DNA from: an uncultured Chlorobiota bacterium
GTDB lineage: Bacteria > Bacteroidota > Ignavibacteria > UBA10030 > UBA6906
DNA length: 64,000 bases
Direction: 5' to 3'
NCBI GenBank assembly: GCA_900696645.1
Contig: CAADGV010000021.1
Span: 1 to 64,000, forward strand
Shown: in pieces, positions 9,031 through 17,988 of the stretch
How positions within the stretch are numbered: the stretch's first letter is position 1
Layout of the letters: each line of letters begins with the position of its first letter
The notes under the pieces: generated by a model
What the model saw: only the letters and a program-made list of their open reading frames with translations
What the model was told of the DNA's origin: nothing
Databases searched by the model: none
Position numbers and translations under genes: made by a program

Positions 9031-11045
9031 ATGAAAACGATCTTTTTTCTCTTGTGGCTCTTGCGCTTGTCTTCAACAATGAGAGCCGCTCACAAGTCGA
9101 GGAGTTTGTTTGCGCTACTGACTCGACAATCATTGACGACGTCGGAGAACTAGTTGCAACGACGTATACTCTGAAGATTCTCCTCGTGGAATTCTCCAAC
9201 GTCAAGCATAACACCGAGCCGTATTACACCTATACGGATTTCGAGAACTTGTTCTTTTCTGAGAACGTCTACGTGTCACCGAACATGTATTCCCCAGACG
9301 GTGAACCAGTCTACGGCAGTATGCGCGATTATTTTTCCATCATGTCCGATGGCGACTTCAACCTAAATGGTTACGTGGTAAATCAGGACGAGAAGGGCGA
9401 TGGGACGCCAGACTGGCTTGAATTGCCACTCCGCAAAGGGCAATATGATTCAACATGCTTTGCGTGTTGGGATCTGTTCCTGAACCACACGCTCGCAGCA
9501 GCGATTAATGCTGGCTTGGACATTTCGACCGGACCCACTACTAAGCTGGCAATAATTTATGCTGGCCATACATACCGAGGACTGCCATCGGGAGGTGACC
9601 TCGGCAGTGGCCTGAATCCCCAAGCTGGTACTTTCTTATACAATGAAACGCCGTACCATTTGTATATTCATGGCGAGAAATTCGCCTGTTGCTCGCCAGG
9701 TCGGGCCGAGCGCCCAGATGCGAGGTTCGCTGAGATAGGGATCAACGCTCACGAGTTCGCTCACCTCCTTGGCATCCCGGATTTGTATGACAACGGGGGC
9801 TGGGACATGATGAATGGTGGGCCGACATTGGGACCAAATTTCCGCGGCGCTTGCCCGGCTCCACTTAACCCAGAAACAAGGAAGAAAAAAGGGTGGCTCG
9901 CATTTCAAGACATCACGGAAAACCATACGTTTCAAGCTGACTACAACCTGCGTGACCCGGAAGTTTTTCAGATTCGGAGTAGCACGAACTCTGGATATTA
10001 TTGGCTGATCGAAACCCGCCGCTTTGATGCGAATATGACAATCGGAAACACTTCTACAACCGATTACAACTACTACTTGCTAAGGTCGTATTTCGGCAAC
10101 GCCCCCGACCAAGGCGTGCTTGTTTGGCGAGTGCCGTTCTCAAGCTCGTGGGGTTCGATCTTGCACGCAAACGGCAGACCTTGGGATGGACATCCAGGTA
10201 TCAGACCTGGGGATCCGTTTCCAGGGGTGGACAATGTGCGGGTACTCTCTCCTTGGTCTGATTCGCGCACATCTCCTATTTGGGTTCCAAACACGAAACC
10301 GTCAACGAATGTCGGCATGGAGATTGCCGGAGAGGGTGCTGGGTACTTCACCCTTGATTTGTACTATTCCAATCCGCACAACGCATCACCTTCGAAGCCG
10401 CAGAACATCGCCATTTCTCTCTATCAAGATCAACTCGGCTATCGCTACCCACGTATCAACTGGACTGCAATGCAGGAGCCGGATGTTATCAGTGGCGGAA
10501 ACATGCTAATTCACAGGCGATACAAAAGCAGTCAAATCTACCCGCCGCAGTGGGGGTCATGGTCATTGTTCGCAACATTATCGGGCACGTCCACCGAGTA
10601 CATTGATCTCTCGCTTCCCACAGCAGGATCTGGTTCTGACAGTGTGCAGTATCCCATCCAAGCAAAGGATAGCACTGCCAAGCTTTCAGTTTTCTCTGAT
10701 GTTGTTTCAATGGAAGTCAGCACAGACATGTGGAAGCCGAACGTTAGCTCGCAGAAGCAGATCACAACGTTTTCCCTTTATCAGAACTACCCGAATCCGT
10801 TCAATCCGACTACTTCGGTGAAATACCAGCTGGCCGCTAGTGGGTTTGTTCAACTCAGAGTATTTGACATACTGGGCCGGCATGTTACAACTCTGATAAG
10901 CGCTCATCAGGACTTGGGTGAGTACTCAGCTACGTTGAACGCTGACGAGCTTGCAAGCGGTGTGTATCTCCTTAGGCTCACTGTCAGCGATGACATTGGG
11001 CACATTATGTATGAAGCAAGCTCCAAGCTTTTGCTAACACGATAG
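9031..11045 (+). CDS. M6 family metallopeptidase with T9SS sorting domain (cassette 2, gene 2), apparent frameshift at 5' end
   Basis: Secreted zinc peptidase of the M6 (immune inhibitor A-like) family, about 671 residues. The zinc site is NAHEFAHLLGIPDLYD (HExxHxxGxxD). FSNVKHNTEPYY and the RDYFSIMSDGDFNLNGYV segment are typical of the family, and a fibronectin-like region and a T9SS domain (NYPNPFNPTTSVKYQL, SSKLLLTR) follow. ATG at 9031 opens a signal-peptide-like start, MKTIFFLL, but in a different frame from the body. The body frame reads LFSLVALALVFNNESRSQ just after a run of six T at 9043-9048. One more T would give a continuous signal peptide, so the gene is either frameshifted, phase-variable at the T run, or affected by a sequencing error. 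The body frame alone is open from 8856. Confidence 0.82.
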
Positions 11046-11073
11046 GCAAGGCTCTCCATCACAGAACTTGGGA

Positions 11074-11197
11074 GCAAGTTGCACCACACGCAGTTGATAG
11101 AAGCGTTCCGCAGCACCCACATCTTGTTTGTACGAAGAAAATGTGCGCGCTGCGGAACTGAGGTTGGATGTGTCGTCAACTTGCGCGAGGTACGCAA
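11074..11197. repeat. nested-palindrome repeat, copy A
   Basis: About 124 bp directly after the peptidase gene. The outer arms GCAAGTTGCACCACACG and GTGTCGTCAACTTGC pair around an inner hairpin CGTTCCGCAGC/GCTGCGGAAC. A second copy lies at 17163-17279, also directly after a T9SS gene and before an attC. The core boxes do not have the AAC/GTT polarity of attC, so this is a different palindromic unit, perhaps a 3' RNA structure or terminator. Confidence 0.7.
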
Positions 11198-11266
11198 GGC
11201 TCTGCGCTGTGCCATCATTGAACACAACTTCGGTGGAATGGTGAACCGTGTGCCGCCGTGCGCGTC

Positions 11267-11423
11267 GCATAACAAATGCAAGCACGTCACTCGCACATCT
11301 GTTAAAGGCGCAGTTGAATCTCGGCTTTGCATTATGAATAGTGCTCATTCAACGGCACGCTCTTTTATGTCATGAAGAGCAAGAACATTGAGCGTGCCGT
11401 TGCGTGCTTGCTGAACGTTATGC
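11267..11423. other. attC site 2
   Basis: A 157-bp attC. R'' is GCATAAC (11267-11273), L'' AAATGCAAGCACG (11274-11286), L' CGTGCTTGC (11403-11411) and R' GTTATGC (11417-11423). An inner hairpin with AACGGCACGCTC arms lies in the loop (about 11350-11400). The flanks GCCGCCGTGCGCGTC before R'' and AACACGCACGGCGGC after R' also pair, so the stem extends well beyond the core boxes. Confidence 0.88.
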
Positions 11424-11466
11424 AACACGCACGGCGGCACAATCACAAATGACAAGGAGGACAACA

Positions 11467-12915
11467 ATGAGATCGTTTCTCTTTCTTCTCACCGCCATGC
11501 TTGAAGCAGCTATTGCTATGGCCCAATCCGGCTGGACAGCACCACGCTTACTGAATCCAAACGCCGGTACTCAGGGAGCCCCTTTCATCGCCATTGGGCC
11601 GAATAACGTGCTCGCGATAGCATGTGGCGAATATCCAACGCCAACAGGTTCCAACATCCGAGTTGCGGTGTACCATTCGACCGATCGTGGCCAAACGTTC
11701 AGCCACTCACTTGTACCGTTGCCGTCACTCCCTTACGTATCTATGGGTCCCTCTGGCATCAGCTTCGACCGCAACGGGAATCTCTTTGTCTTGTGGGCTT
11801 GGAGCGAAGACAACTTTCCCTTTTATACATCCAATTTGGTTCTCTCCAAATCTACCGACGGCGGGTCTACGTACACCACATTTTGGCAAACAAGGCAACC
11901 GCTCTTCTGGCTAAGTGAGAGGCAGTTGTTCATTGATACGAATAATACAATTCACCTCATGTGGGATTCAACCGTTGCCGGCTCGCAGTTCGTCCTGCTT
12001 TATTCAAAATTCATAAGTGGGAGCCCTAGCAATTTGGTTACGCATGTTGTACCTACACCCCCTAATGGAGTTAATGACAATATCCACAGTGCCAGCATGC
12101 TAATCGCTGAAGATACAGTAAGTTTCTTTGCTGCACGCGGTCCCGCAGGCTACTATACTAAGTCAATAGACGCAGGGGCCACCTTCTCGCCTTATGTCTT
12201 AATTGATTCGCTTCTGGGCACGACAAGATCCGTTATAACGAGTGAGGGGAAAGCGGTATTCTATGCCCGTTACCCTGAACCGAATTCGGGAGGAATTCCA
12301 ACCCTTCGCTTTCTTAGTGACTCCTCATCAAATCTATCAGATCCCTTTGTACTCCAAACGAAACCAGTCGCACGCGGTTTTGTAGGTGCCGGAGGTGGTG
12401 GAGTCTACGAAGGGAGCAGTTATTTGACATACACAGGTTCCGATAGCGTTCTCCTTAGCTGCTACTATGAGTTCAGAGATTCCTTGGCGCCCTCCGACAG
12501 CGCGTTCTTTCCACACTTCATGCAAACCACGTTTGCAATCGATTCACTAGGCGGCAAGTTCCTGGTTGCGACTTCATATCCTGGCGAGAACAGGATTTAT
12601 CTAATGACGAAAGATGTCATCACCAGTGTTGAAGAGACGTACGCTCAGCCATCTTTACGGAACACAATAAGCGCTTCGATAAATGAATCTCAAACAACAG
12701 CAATCATTAGCCTTCATATTGGAACCGCCGTCGAAGGGAGCTTGACTCTGTATGATATTCTCGGTCGACAAGTCTCAGTGGTGAGTACCGGTTCATTCAC
12801 CGCGGGAGAAAACCAGTTCACCATCAATATCCAGCACCTTGCTTCTGGTACTTATTTCGCAATGTTCAAATCTTGGTCGGGCACAATGGCCTCAAAATTC
12901 ATCGTGCTTCGTTAG
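11467..12915 (+). CDS. sialidase-fold (BNR-like) secreted protein with T9SS sorting domain (cassette 3, gene 1)
   Basis: A 482-residue secreted protein. ATG at 11467 follows AAGGAGGACAAC and gives the signal peptide MRSFLFLLTAMLEAAIAMAQ. The centre carries beta-propeller strands with Asp-box-like patterns (VYHSTDRGQTFSHS, LSKSTDGGSTYTTF, YTKSIDAGATFSPY), as in exo-alpha-sialidases and related BNR proteins. The arginine triad and catalytic residues of true sialidases cannot be assigned, so activity is not claimed. The end is a shortened T9SS domain (GSLTLYDILGRQVSVVS ... SGTYFAMF ... SKFIVLR) in which the NPFNP motif is not obvious. The next gene begins 32 bp after the stop. Confidence 0.75.
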   Translation: MRSFLFLLTAMLEAAIAMAQSGWTAPRLLNPNAGTQGAPFIAIGPNNVLAIACGEYPTPTGSNIRVAVYHSTDRGQTFSHSLVPLPSLPYVSMGPSGISFDRNGNLFVLWAWSEDNFPFYTSNLVLSKSTDGGSTYTTFWQTRQPLFWLSERQLFIDTNNTIHLMWDSTVAGSQFVLLYSKFISGSPSNLVTHVVPTPPNGVNDNIHSASMLIAEDTVSFFAARGPAGYYTKSIDAGATFSPYVLIDSLLGTTRSVITSEGKAVFYARYPEPNSGGIPTLRFLSDSSSNLSDPFVLQTKPVARGFVGAGGGGVYEGSSYLTYTGSDSVLLSCYYEFRDSLAPSDSAFFPHFMQTTFAIDSLGGKFLVATSYPGENRIYLMTKDVITSVEETYAQPSLRNTISASINESQTTAIISLHIGTAVEGSLTLYDILGRQVSVVSTGSFTAGENQFTINIQHLASGTYFAMFKSWSGTMASKFIVLR

Positions 12916-12947
12916 CAACACAATCCACCAACACCATAGGAGGAACT

Positions 12948-15900
12948 ATGAAAACGTACGTGTGTATTCTTGCTCACTGCTTGTGTGTCGCGACGACTTC
13001 ACTTTCACAGGAACCTGTGCCGGAACACCCAAAACTCTTCTTCAACTTGCAGGAAGCGAACCAGATCCGAACCCGTGCTCTTGTCCCCGGATCGACGGAA
13101 AACAGGTTCTTCATGGAGATAAAGGAGGTGGCGGACTACTTCGTGACTAATAGGGAAAAGATGTTTTCTGATCCTGACCCCAATGTCTACATTCCGTTCA
13201 GACAATGGAATCTCTACTCCCTCGCGTTCACGTACTTCGTTACTCAGAATCCAGTGTACTGGCAAACAACTCACGATATCATCTTCGGTTTTTCCGGAAA
13301 TTCCGGGCTCATGGGTTTTCAATTCGTTGCACGGAACACAGCGATAGTAGCTGGCCTGGCCCAAACTGTCGATCTACTCTGGAATCAATTCACCGAGAAT
13401 GAGCGCAACCAGATTTTACAGAAGATTCAAGAGAATCTGCAAAACCCAGCGCACCCGGGTGAAGGCGTTCGAGATTACTTTTATAACAACTATCTTCTGC
13501 ATGACAATAACCATATGGCGAGCAACGGGATTGGTCTGCTCTCGGCAGCGATTGTGTTCAACGGTCATCCTGCATACCCTGAGGCCAATTCCGATATCGA
13601 CGCGGTTCGATACAGAATTGTGACATATCAGAACAATCTGATTGTACGAATGAACCACAGCGATGGCGCGCCTGCAGAAGGAGTGTTCTACGGTTCAGGC
13701 CAATATGGCACTGAGATTCCGATTCTCCTTGTTCTCGGTCGTTGGGATGGCGTGAACTATATGCAGCGAGAAGAGTTTGTGTCTCGCTACACAAAGGTTG
13801 GGCAGTATTTTTGCTATGAGGTGTTGCCAGCCACGAGGGATCCCTTGTTCCGATATTTCACGGCGATTAATGATGCATTCATGGGTTTCTACAACTCAAA
13901 CGGGGTGCTCGCTGGGTTACATCTACAGAGCAGTGTTTACAACGACAGCTACTCGAAGTGGGTATTTAACAACACGGTGCAAGACATAGGGAACCTTGTC
14001 AACGCCGCTTTATGGCACGCTCCCACACACAATGCGTTCAGAGGGTACGGTTTCGTTGAGGCGTTACACTTCAACAACAACACACCACCAAGTGATCCTT
14101 CCGGTATTCTCCCAAAGAGCAAGTACTTCCCTGTCAGAGGGCTGGTCTACATCCGAACTTCCGACAATTGGGCGGACAATGGTGACATACAATTCTCGCT
14201 GACTGCGGCGCCAGCGATCGACAGATCGTTAGATCCACCAAACGGTGTCCTTTCCGTCAAACATAACCAGCCCGACAAGAACAGTATCACGATGTCGGCG
14301 TATGGTCAAGACTTCATAATTGATGTTGGATATGGAGGACAGCGTCCCGAGGATCAGAACTACATTCTCATTGATGGCAGAGGGCAATCTCCGGCTGCCG
14401 TCCTTGGCGGCATGAATGAGGGCCGGATTGTTCAGTATCACTCGTCGAACGATTTTGATTTTGTTCATGCAGACGCAAAAAGTGCGTTCGACACTGTTTA
14501 CTACCACGGCGAAAATGGAACTCCTGTTGTTGTCGTTGATCCAACTAATTCCGTCGTCAACGCCAATAGGTATGTCCTTTCTACTCGCGCCACCCCATCC
14601 ACGAATCACTTTTTCGTCGTAGCCGATGACATAAGGCGTGACAGCGAGTTTCATCAATACAAGTGGATATTCAACACGAATGCCTCGGTTTCGCTCTCCA
14701 ACCCGATTGTCATACAATCAGGTGGCAAGTATCTCAAGATCTGGCACACGGAACAAGGAATTCCACAAGCTCCTGAGTCCGAAACAAAACTATTTGGCAG
14801 CGGAGGTTACGATCAGCCAGTGGTTAGCCAACAGCAAACCCAAGTATTCCAAATTTCGATTCCTACTACAGCCGTAAACCCCTTCTTCCACATGGTCATG
14901 GTCCCTCAACAGTCTGATGCGACCTATCCGATTGTCACAAATCTCAACCAGCAAGTCTCAGGTGGCAGCTGTCTGAAAATGCAGTGGAGCGCCCAGGAGG
15001 ACTACAGCATATTGAAGTTTGGCAGTACCGTATCGTCATCGTTCTTCAGCAGCGATGCAAAGCTCTCTCAGGTGCGTAAGGAGATCTCATCGGGCCTCCC
15101 GGTTGCATTTGTTGCCACAAACGGTTCGCAACTCACATTCGAGTCACGGGAATTAGTGAATCTTTATGGCCAGCAAGGAACGGTCATGAGATCAGGCACT
15201 GAGGTCGAAATCTCCGGTGCGTCAATCACGTATTTCCGCATCTACGCCCCAAACGCAACGACCGTCAGACTGAACGGCGTGTCCGTCCCGTTTGTTCAAG
15301 TGAACGATTACGTCGAACCCCCAGATGTGACTGTGAACAGAACGTGGAGTGGAGAAGTCTCTACCTCTTTCACGATCACCGTTTCCTCTGGTGTATCACT
15401 CACGCTTCAGCCTGGAACCAATCTGCACTTCAACAATGGAACACACCTGATTGCCCACGGAGCATTAGCAGCACTGGGGACAGAACAGGAGCCGATTCGC
15501 TTTGGGAAAACTCTATCGGCAAGCAACTGGCTTGGCATTCATATCGAGTCAGGGCTCTCAGTTTCTGAGTTGCGTCACTGCGACATCACGAATGCCATCA
15601 CAGGTGTTTCCGTTAGTTGGTCGCGCTTCAAACTCAAGGAATCGTTGATTTCTGATTGCTCGGTCGGCATTGACATCTCGGGCTATCATCCCAAGCTCTA
15701 CTATCAGATTGACACCAACACGATCCAAAACTGCTGGACTACCGGTATCGTGATCAATAACGCCGACAACGTCACGTTGCGCGACAACACGATTTCCGGC
15801 TGCACAGCGGGGTTTGTGACAACGCAGAGCACCTCTCGACTGTATCGAAACATTATTGAGAACAGTTCAGAGGAGGGCGTGTTCGCTGGCGAGTATTCCA

Positions 15901-17117
15901 ATCCGCGCTTCGGTGACGTGCTTCTTGCTGATCCCGGAAACAACGTCATACGTGGCAGTGGAATAGCTGGACTGCATGCCGTGAGCTCAACACCATTCTT
16001 GGGAATGGGGTGTGAACGCGTGTATGGCGGATGGAATTCCGTGTACGGTGATACACTCCTTGTTCATGCTGAAAAAGGAGCATACGTGACTGCCAACTGG
16101 AATTGGTGGGGTGCCGATCCACCCAAAGAGGAAGAATTTCTGGCGCAGGATGCAACTATCGACTACGATTGCTGGATGCCATACGACCCCAATGAAGGCA
16201 TGAGGCCAACGGGTTCTCCGACGCTCTTCTCAGGAAACAAAAGTGGCGATGATCCTCCGCCAATCCTGTCCATAACCCAAGAAGGTGCAAAACTGCGTCA
16301 GGCTCTTGCACTTCGCGGACAAGGTGACTACCGCAGAGCGCTTGTCGTCTATGCGAATCTCATTCGCACAAGCCCGAACGCTCCTGAAGCCCGCATTGCA
16401 CTCAGCGAGGCGCGTAACACTTTCTACGATTTCATCCACGCATCCAACGACACTACGATGCGAGGAGTTTTGGAAGATTCGCTCAGAGCTTACCGGAACG
16501 TTCATCCGAATGCCTTCGTGCGAAGGCTTGCAAAGGCTTTGCTGGCCACAGAAATCGCCAACCGGCGTGACTTTGCATTGGCCATCACGGAATACGAACA
16601 ACTGCTTCAATCGGCTACGACAAACCTTGACCGAACAATCTGCCTCTTCGCTCTCTTCAACATCAACGCTCAAGGTACACGTAACAGAAGTGAGGCGGAG
16701 CGATGCCTGACTCAGCTTCAGACTCTTGCTCCAGGGGACATACGGACACGAATCGCGACTGCTCGTTTTGCTTCCATGATTGAAGCTGAAGGCGGTAATG
16801 GTATGCAGCGTCCCTCAGTGTCAGCAGGACTTGAGGCCGCTGCCTCCTTACCGACTGAGTTTGTGCTGTTACAGAACTACCCGAATCCATTCAATCCGTC
16901 AACGACGATCAAGTACAATCTGCCAATTGATGCACACGTTACATTGAAGCTGTACGATGTTCTTGGCCGAGAGGTACTGACGTTGATCGATGAGCAAGCA
17001 GAAGGTGGTTATCACTCTGCAACGCTCGATGCATCCAGACTCTCAAGCGGAGTCTACTTCTACCGCATGCAAGCGGGAGCCTTTTCACAAACGAAGAAGC
17101 TCCTCCTGTTGAGGTGA
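12948..17117 (+). CDS. large heparinase II/III-like, beta-helix, TPR protein with T9SS sorting domain (cassette 3, gene 2)
   Basis: Secreted protein of 1389 residues. ATG at 12948 follows TAGGAGGAAC, with signal peptide MKTYVCILAHCLCVATTSLS. Residues about 20-330 are an alpha-helical toroid as in polysaccharide lyases of the heparinase II/III or alginate lyase type (LFFNLQEANQIRTRAL, YNNYLLHDNNHMASNGIGLL). Residues about 400-790 form a beta-rich domain like the lyase C-terminal sandwich. Then comes a right-handed parallel beta-helix (GIHIESGLSVSELRHCDITNAITG, NADNVTLRDNTISGCTAG), TPR-like helices (RQALALRGQGDYRRALVVYANLIR), and a T9SS domain (NYPNPFNPSTTIKYNLP ... KKLLLLR). The Asn-His context in the toroid is consistent with a lyase, but the substrate is unknown. 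It forms an operon with the preceding gene. Confidence 0.75.
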   Translation: MKTYVCILAHCLCVATTSLSQEPVPEHPKLFFNLQEANQIRTRALVPGSTENRFFMEIKEVADYFVTNREKMFSDPDPNVYIPFRQWNLYSLAFTYFVTQNPVYWQTTHDIIFGFSGNSGLMGFQFVARNTAIVAGLAQTVDLLWNQFTENERNQILQKIQENLQNPAHPGEGVRDYFYNNYLLHDNNHMASNGIGLLSAAIVFNGHPAYPEANSDIDAVRYRIVTYQNNLIVRMNHSDGAPAEGVFYGSGQYGTEIPILLVLGRWDGVNYMQREEFVSRYTKVGQYFCYEVLPATRDPLFRYFTAINDAFMGFYNSNGVLAGLHLQSSVYNDSYSKWVFNNTVQDIGNLVNAALWHAPTHNAFRGYGFVEALHFNNNTPPSDPSGILPKSKYFPVRGLVYIRTSDNWADNGDIQFSLTAAPAIDRSLDPPNGVLSVKHNQPDKNSITMSAYGQDFIIDVGYGGQRPEDQNYILIDGRGQSPAAVLGGMNEGRIVQYHSSNDFDFVHADAKSAFDTVYYHGENGTPVVVVDPTNSVVNANRYVLSTRATPSTNHFFVVADDIRRDSEFHQYKWIFNTNASVSLSNPIVIQSGGKYLKIWHTEQGIPQAPESETKLFGSGGYDQPVVSQQQTQVFQISIPTTAVNPFFHMVMVPQQSDATYPIVTNLNQQVSGGSCLKMQWSAQEDYSILKFGSTVSSSFFSSDAKLSQVRKEISSGLPVAFVATNGSQLTFESRELVNLYGQQGTVMRSGTEVEISGASITYFRIYAPNATTVRLNGVSVPFVQVNDYVEPPDVTVNRTWSGEVSTSFTITVSSGVSLTLQPGTNLHFNNGTHLIAHGALAALGTEQEPIRFGKTLSASNWLGIHIESGLSVSELRHCDITNAITGVSVSWSRFKLKESLISDCSVGIDISGYHPKLYYQIDTNTIQNCWTTGIVINNADNVTLRDNTISGCTAGFVTTQSTSRLYRNIIENSSEEGVFAGEYSNPRFGDVLLADPGNNVIRGSGIAGLHAVSSTPFLGMGCERVYGGWNSVYGDTLLVHAEKGAYVTANWNWWGADPPKEEEFLAQDATIDYDCWMPYDPNEGMRPTGSPTLFSGNKSGDDPPPILSITQEGAKLRQALALRGQGDYRRALVVYANLIRTSPNAPEARIALSEARNTFYDFIHASNDTTMRGVLEDSLRAYRNVHPNAFVRRLAKALLATEIANRRDFALAITEYEQLLQSATTNLDRTICLFALFNINAQGTRNRSEAERCLTQLQTLAPGDIRTRIATARFASMIEAEGGNGMQRPSVSAGLEAAASLPTEFVLLQNYPNPFNPSTTIKYNLPIDAHVTLKLYDVLGREVLTLIDEQAEGGYHSATLDASRLSSGVYFYRMQAGAFSQTKKLLLLR

Positions 17118-17162
17118 GTTCTGCCATGGCTTGTCTTGACGCGTGTGCCGCAAAACGGTGAC

Positions 17163-17279
17163 GCAAGTTTGCACCACACGCATTCGGCAAAAGACGTTCC
17201 GCAGCGCCCATCCCGACTGCGTCGGGACGCGCTGCGGGACTGAAATTGGATGTGTCGTGCAACTTGCGCGAAGTATGCA
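17163..17279. repeat. nested-palindrome repeat, copy B
   Basis: Homologue of 11074-11197. The outer arms GCAAGTTTGCACCACACG and GTGTCGTGCAACTTGC and the inner CGTTCCGCAGC/GCTGCGGGAC pairing are conserved. The apex differs and here forms a further hairpin, TCCCGACTGCGTCGGGA. Conservation of pairing with divergence of the loops suggests that structure is what is maintained. Confidence 0.7.
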
Positions 17280-17362
17280 GAACATCTGCATCCGCGAGGT
17301 CGTACTCATAAAGGAGATTGAAAGGGAGTGGAAGCGTCAACCGATGTGCCGCCGTGCGCGTC

Positions 17363-17511
17363 GCATAACAACGGTAACAAAGTCGCTCACTTCATTTGGA
17401 TAGGCGATTGTGATTCACGATTTGGCTCCACGAAATGGAGTTCGCTTCATGCCGCACTCATTAATAGAAAGCGTGGAGTGCGGCACGACTTTGTTACCGT
17501 AGACGTTAGGC
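17363..17511. other. attC site 3
   Basis: A 149-bp attC. R'' is GCATAAC (17363-17369), L'' AACGGTAACAAAGTCG (17370-17385), L' CGACTTTGTTACCGT (17486-17500) and R' GTTAGGC (17505-17511). R'' and R' differ slightly because R' belongs to the next cassette. The inner hairpin at 17450-17487 closely matches the one in attC 1. Confidence 0.88.
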
Positions 17512-17550
17512 GGCCACACCATGAATCTCGAACAAAGAGAGGGGCCATAT

Positions 17551-17979
17551 ATGAAATCCAAGATCTATCTCTCATTGATTGCCATGATTATCTCGGCTGT
17601 AGGATGTCACAAAGAAGAGAACAATATCAGTCAGGCAACCTCAAGCGGATTCCCGGACACAGTGGTGCAGAAAGGGAGTGACGAGGACACTACATATTTT
17701 TCTATTCGCACATCGCACCAACTGAACGGGACACTCAACATCGACGTATCAGGTTGGGGAATCCAGGAAACAGGTTTGCACATTGATGCGAGCACGAGCA
17801 ATAGTATTCTCTCCTTGCGCATGATCGGAATGTGTGGGACGATCCAGATGACGACTTGGGTCCGGCCCACTTTCCAGGTTTCCGTCTCTACATCGGAAGA
17901 GCAGTCCCTCACCGAGATCCATTTTTCAAATGGGATCATCACTGGTACTCTTGATTCATTGGTGATATCGAAACGATGA
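17551..17979 (+). CDS. small putative lipoprotein (cassette 4)
   Basis: A 142-residue hypothetical protein. ATG at 17551 gives MKSKIYLSLIAMIISAVGC, a lipoprotein signal with a lipobox-like ISAVGC, so the mature protein would start at the cysteine and be membrane-anchored. The rest is beta-strand rich (YFSIRTSHQLNGTLNIDVSGWG, STSNSILSLRMIGMCGTIQM) with no recognised family. An upstream in-frame ATG at 17521 is possible but would bury the signal peptide. It is the only gene in the last cassette; small exported proteins of unknown function are common integron cargo. Confidence 0.65.
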   Translation: MKSKIYLSLIAMIISAVGCHKEENNISQATSSGFPDTVVQKGSDEDTTYFSIRTSHQLNGTLNIDVSGWGIQETGLHIDASTSNSILSLRMIGMCGTIQMTTWVRPTFQVSVSTSEEQSLTEIHFSNGIITGTLDSLVISKR

Positions 17980-17988
17980 TGAGTGGCA

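Noticed and set aside
11079-11375. Plus-strand frame across the 11046-11466 gap
   Set aside because: It runs through the nested palindrome and attC 2; composition and repeats explain it better than coding.
17143-17403. Plus-strand frame in the 17118-17550 gap
   Set aside because: Same reason: it is made of the second palindrome copy and the left half of attC 3.
11046-17550. CRISPR array suggested by repeated palindromes
   Set aside because: Only two to three diverged copies, spaced by kilobases, with no regular spacers or cas genes.
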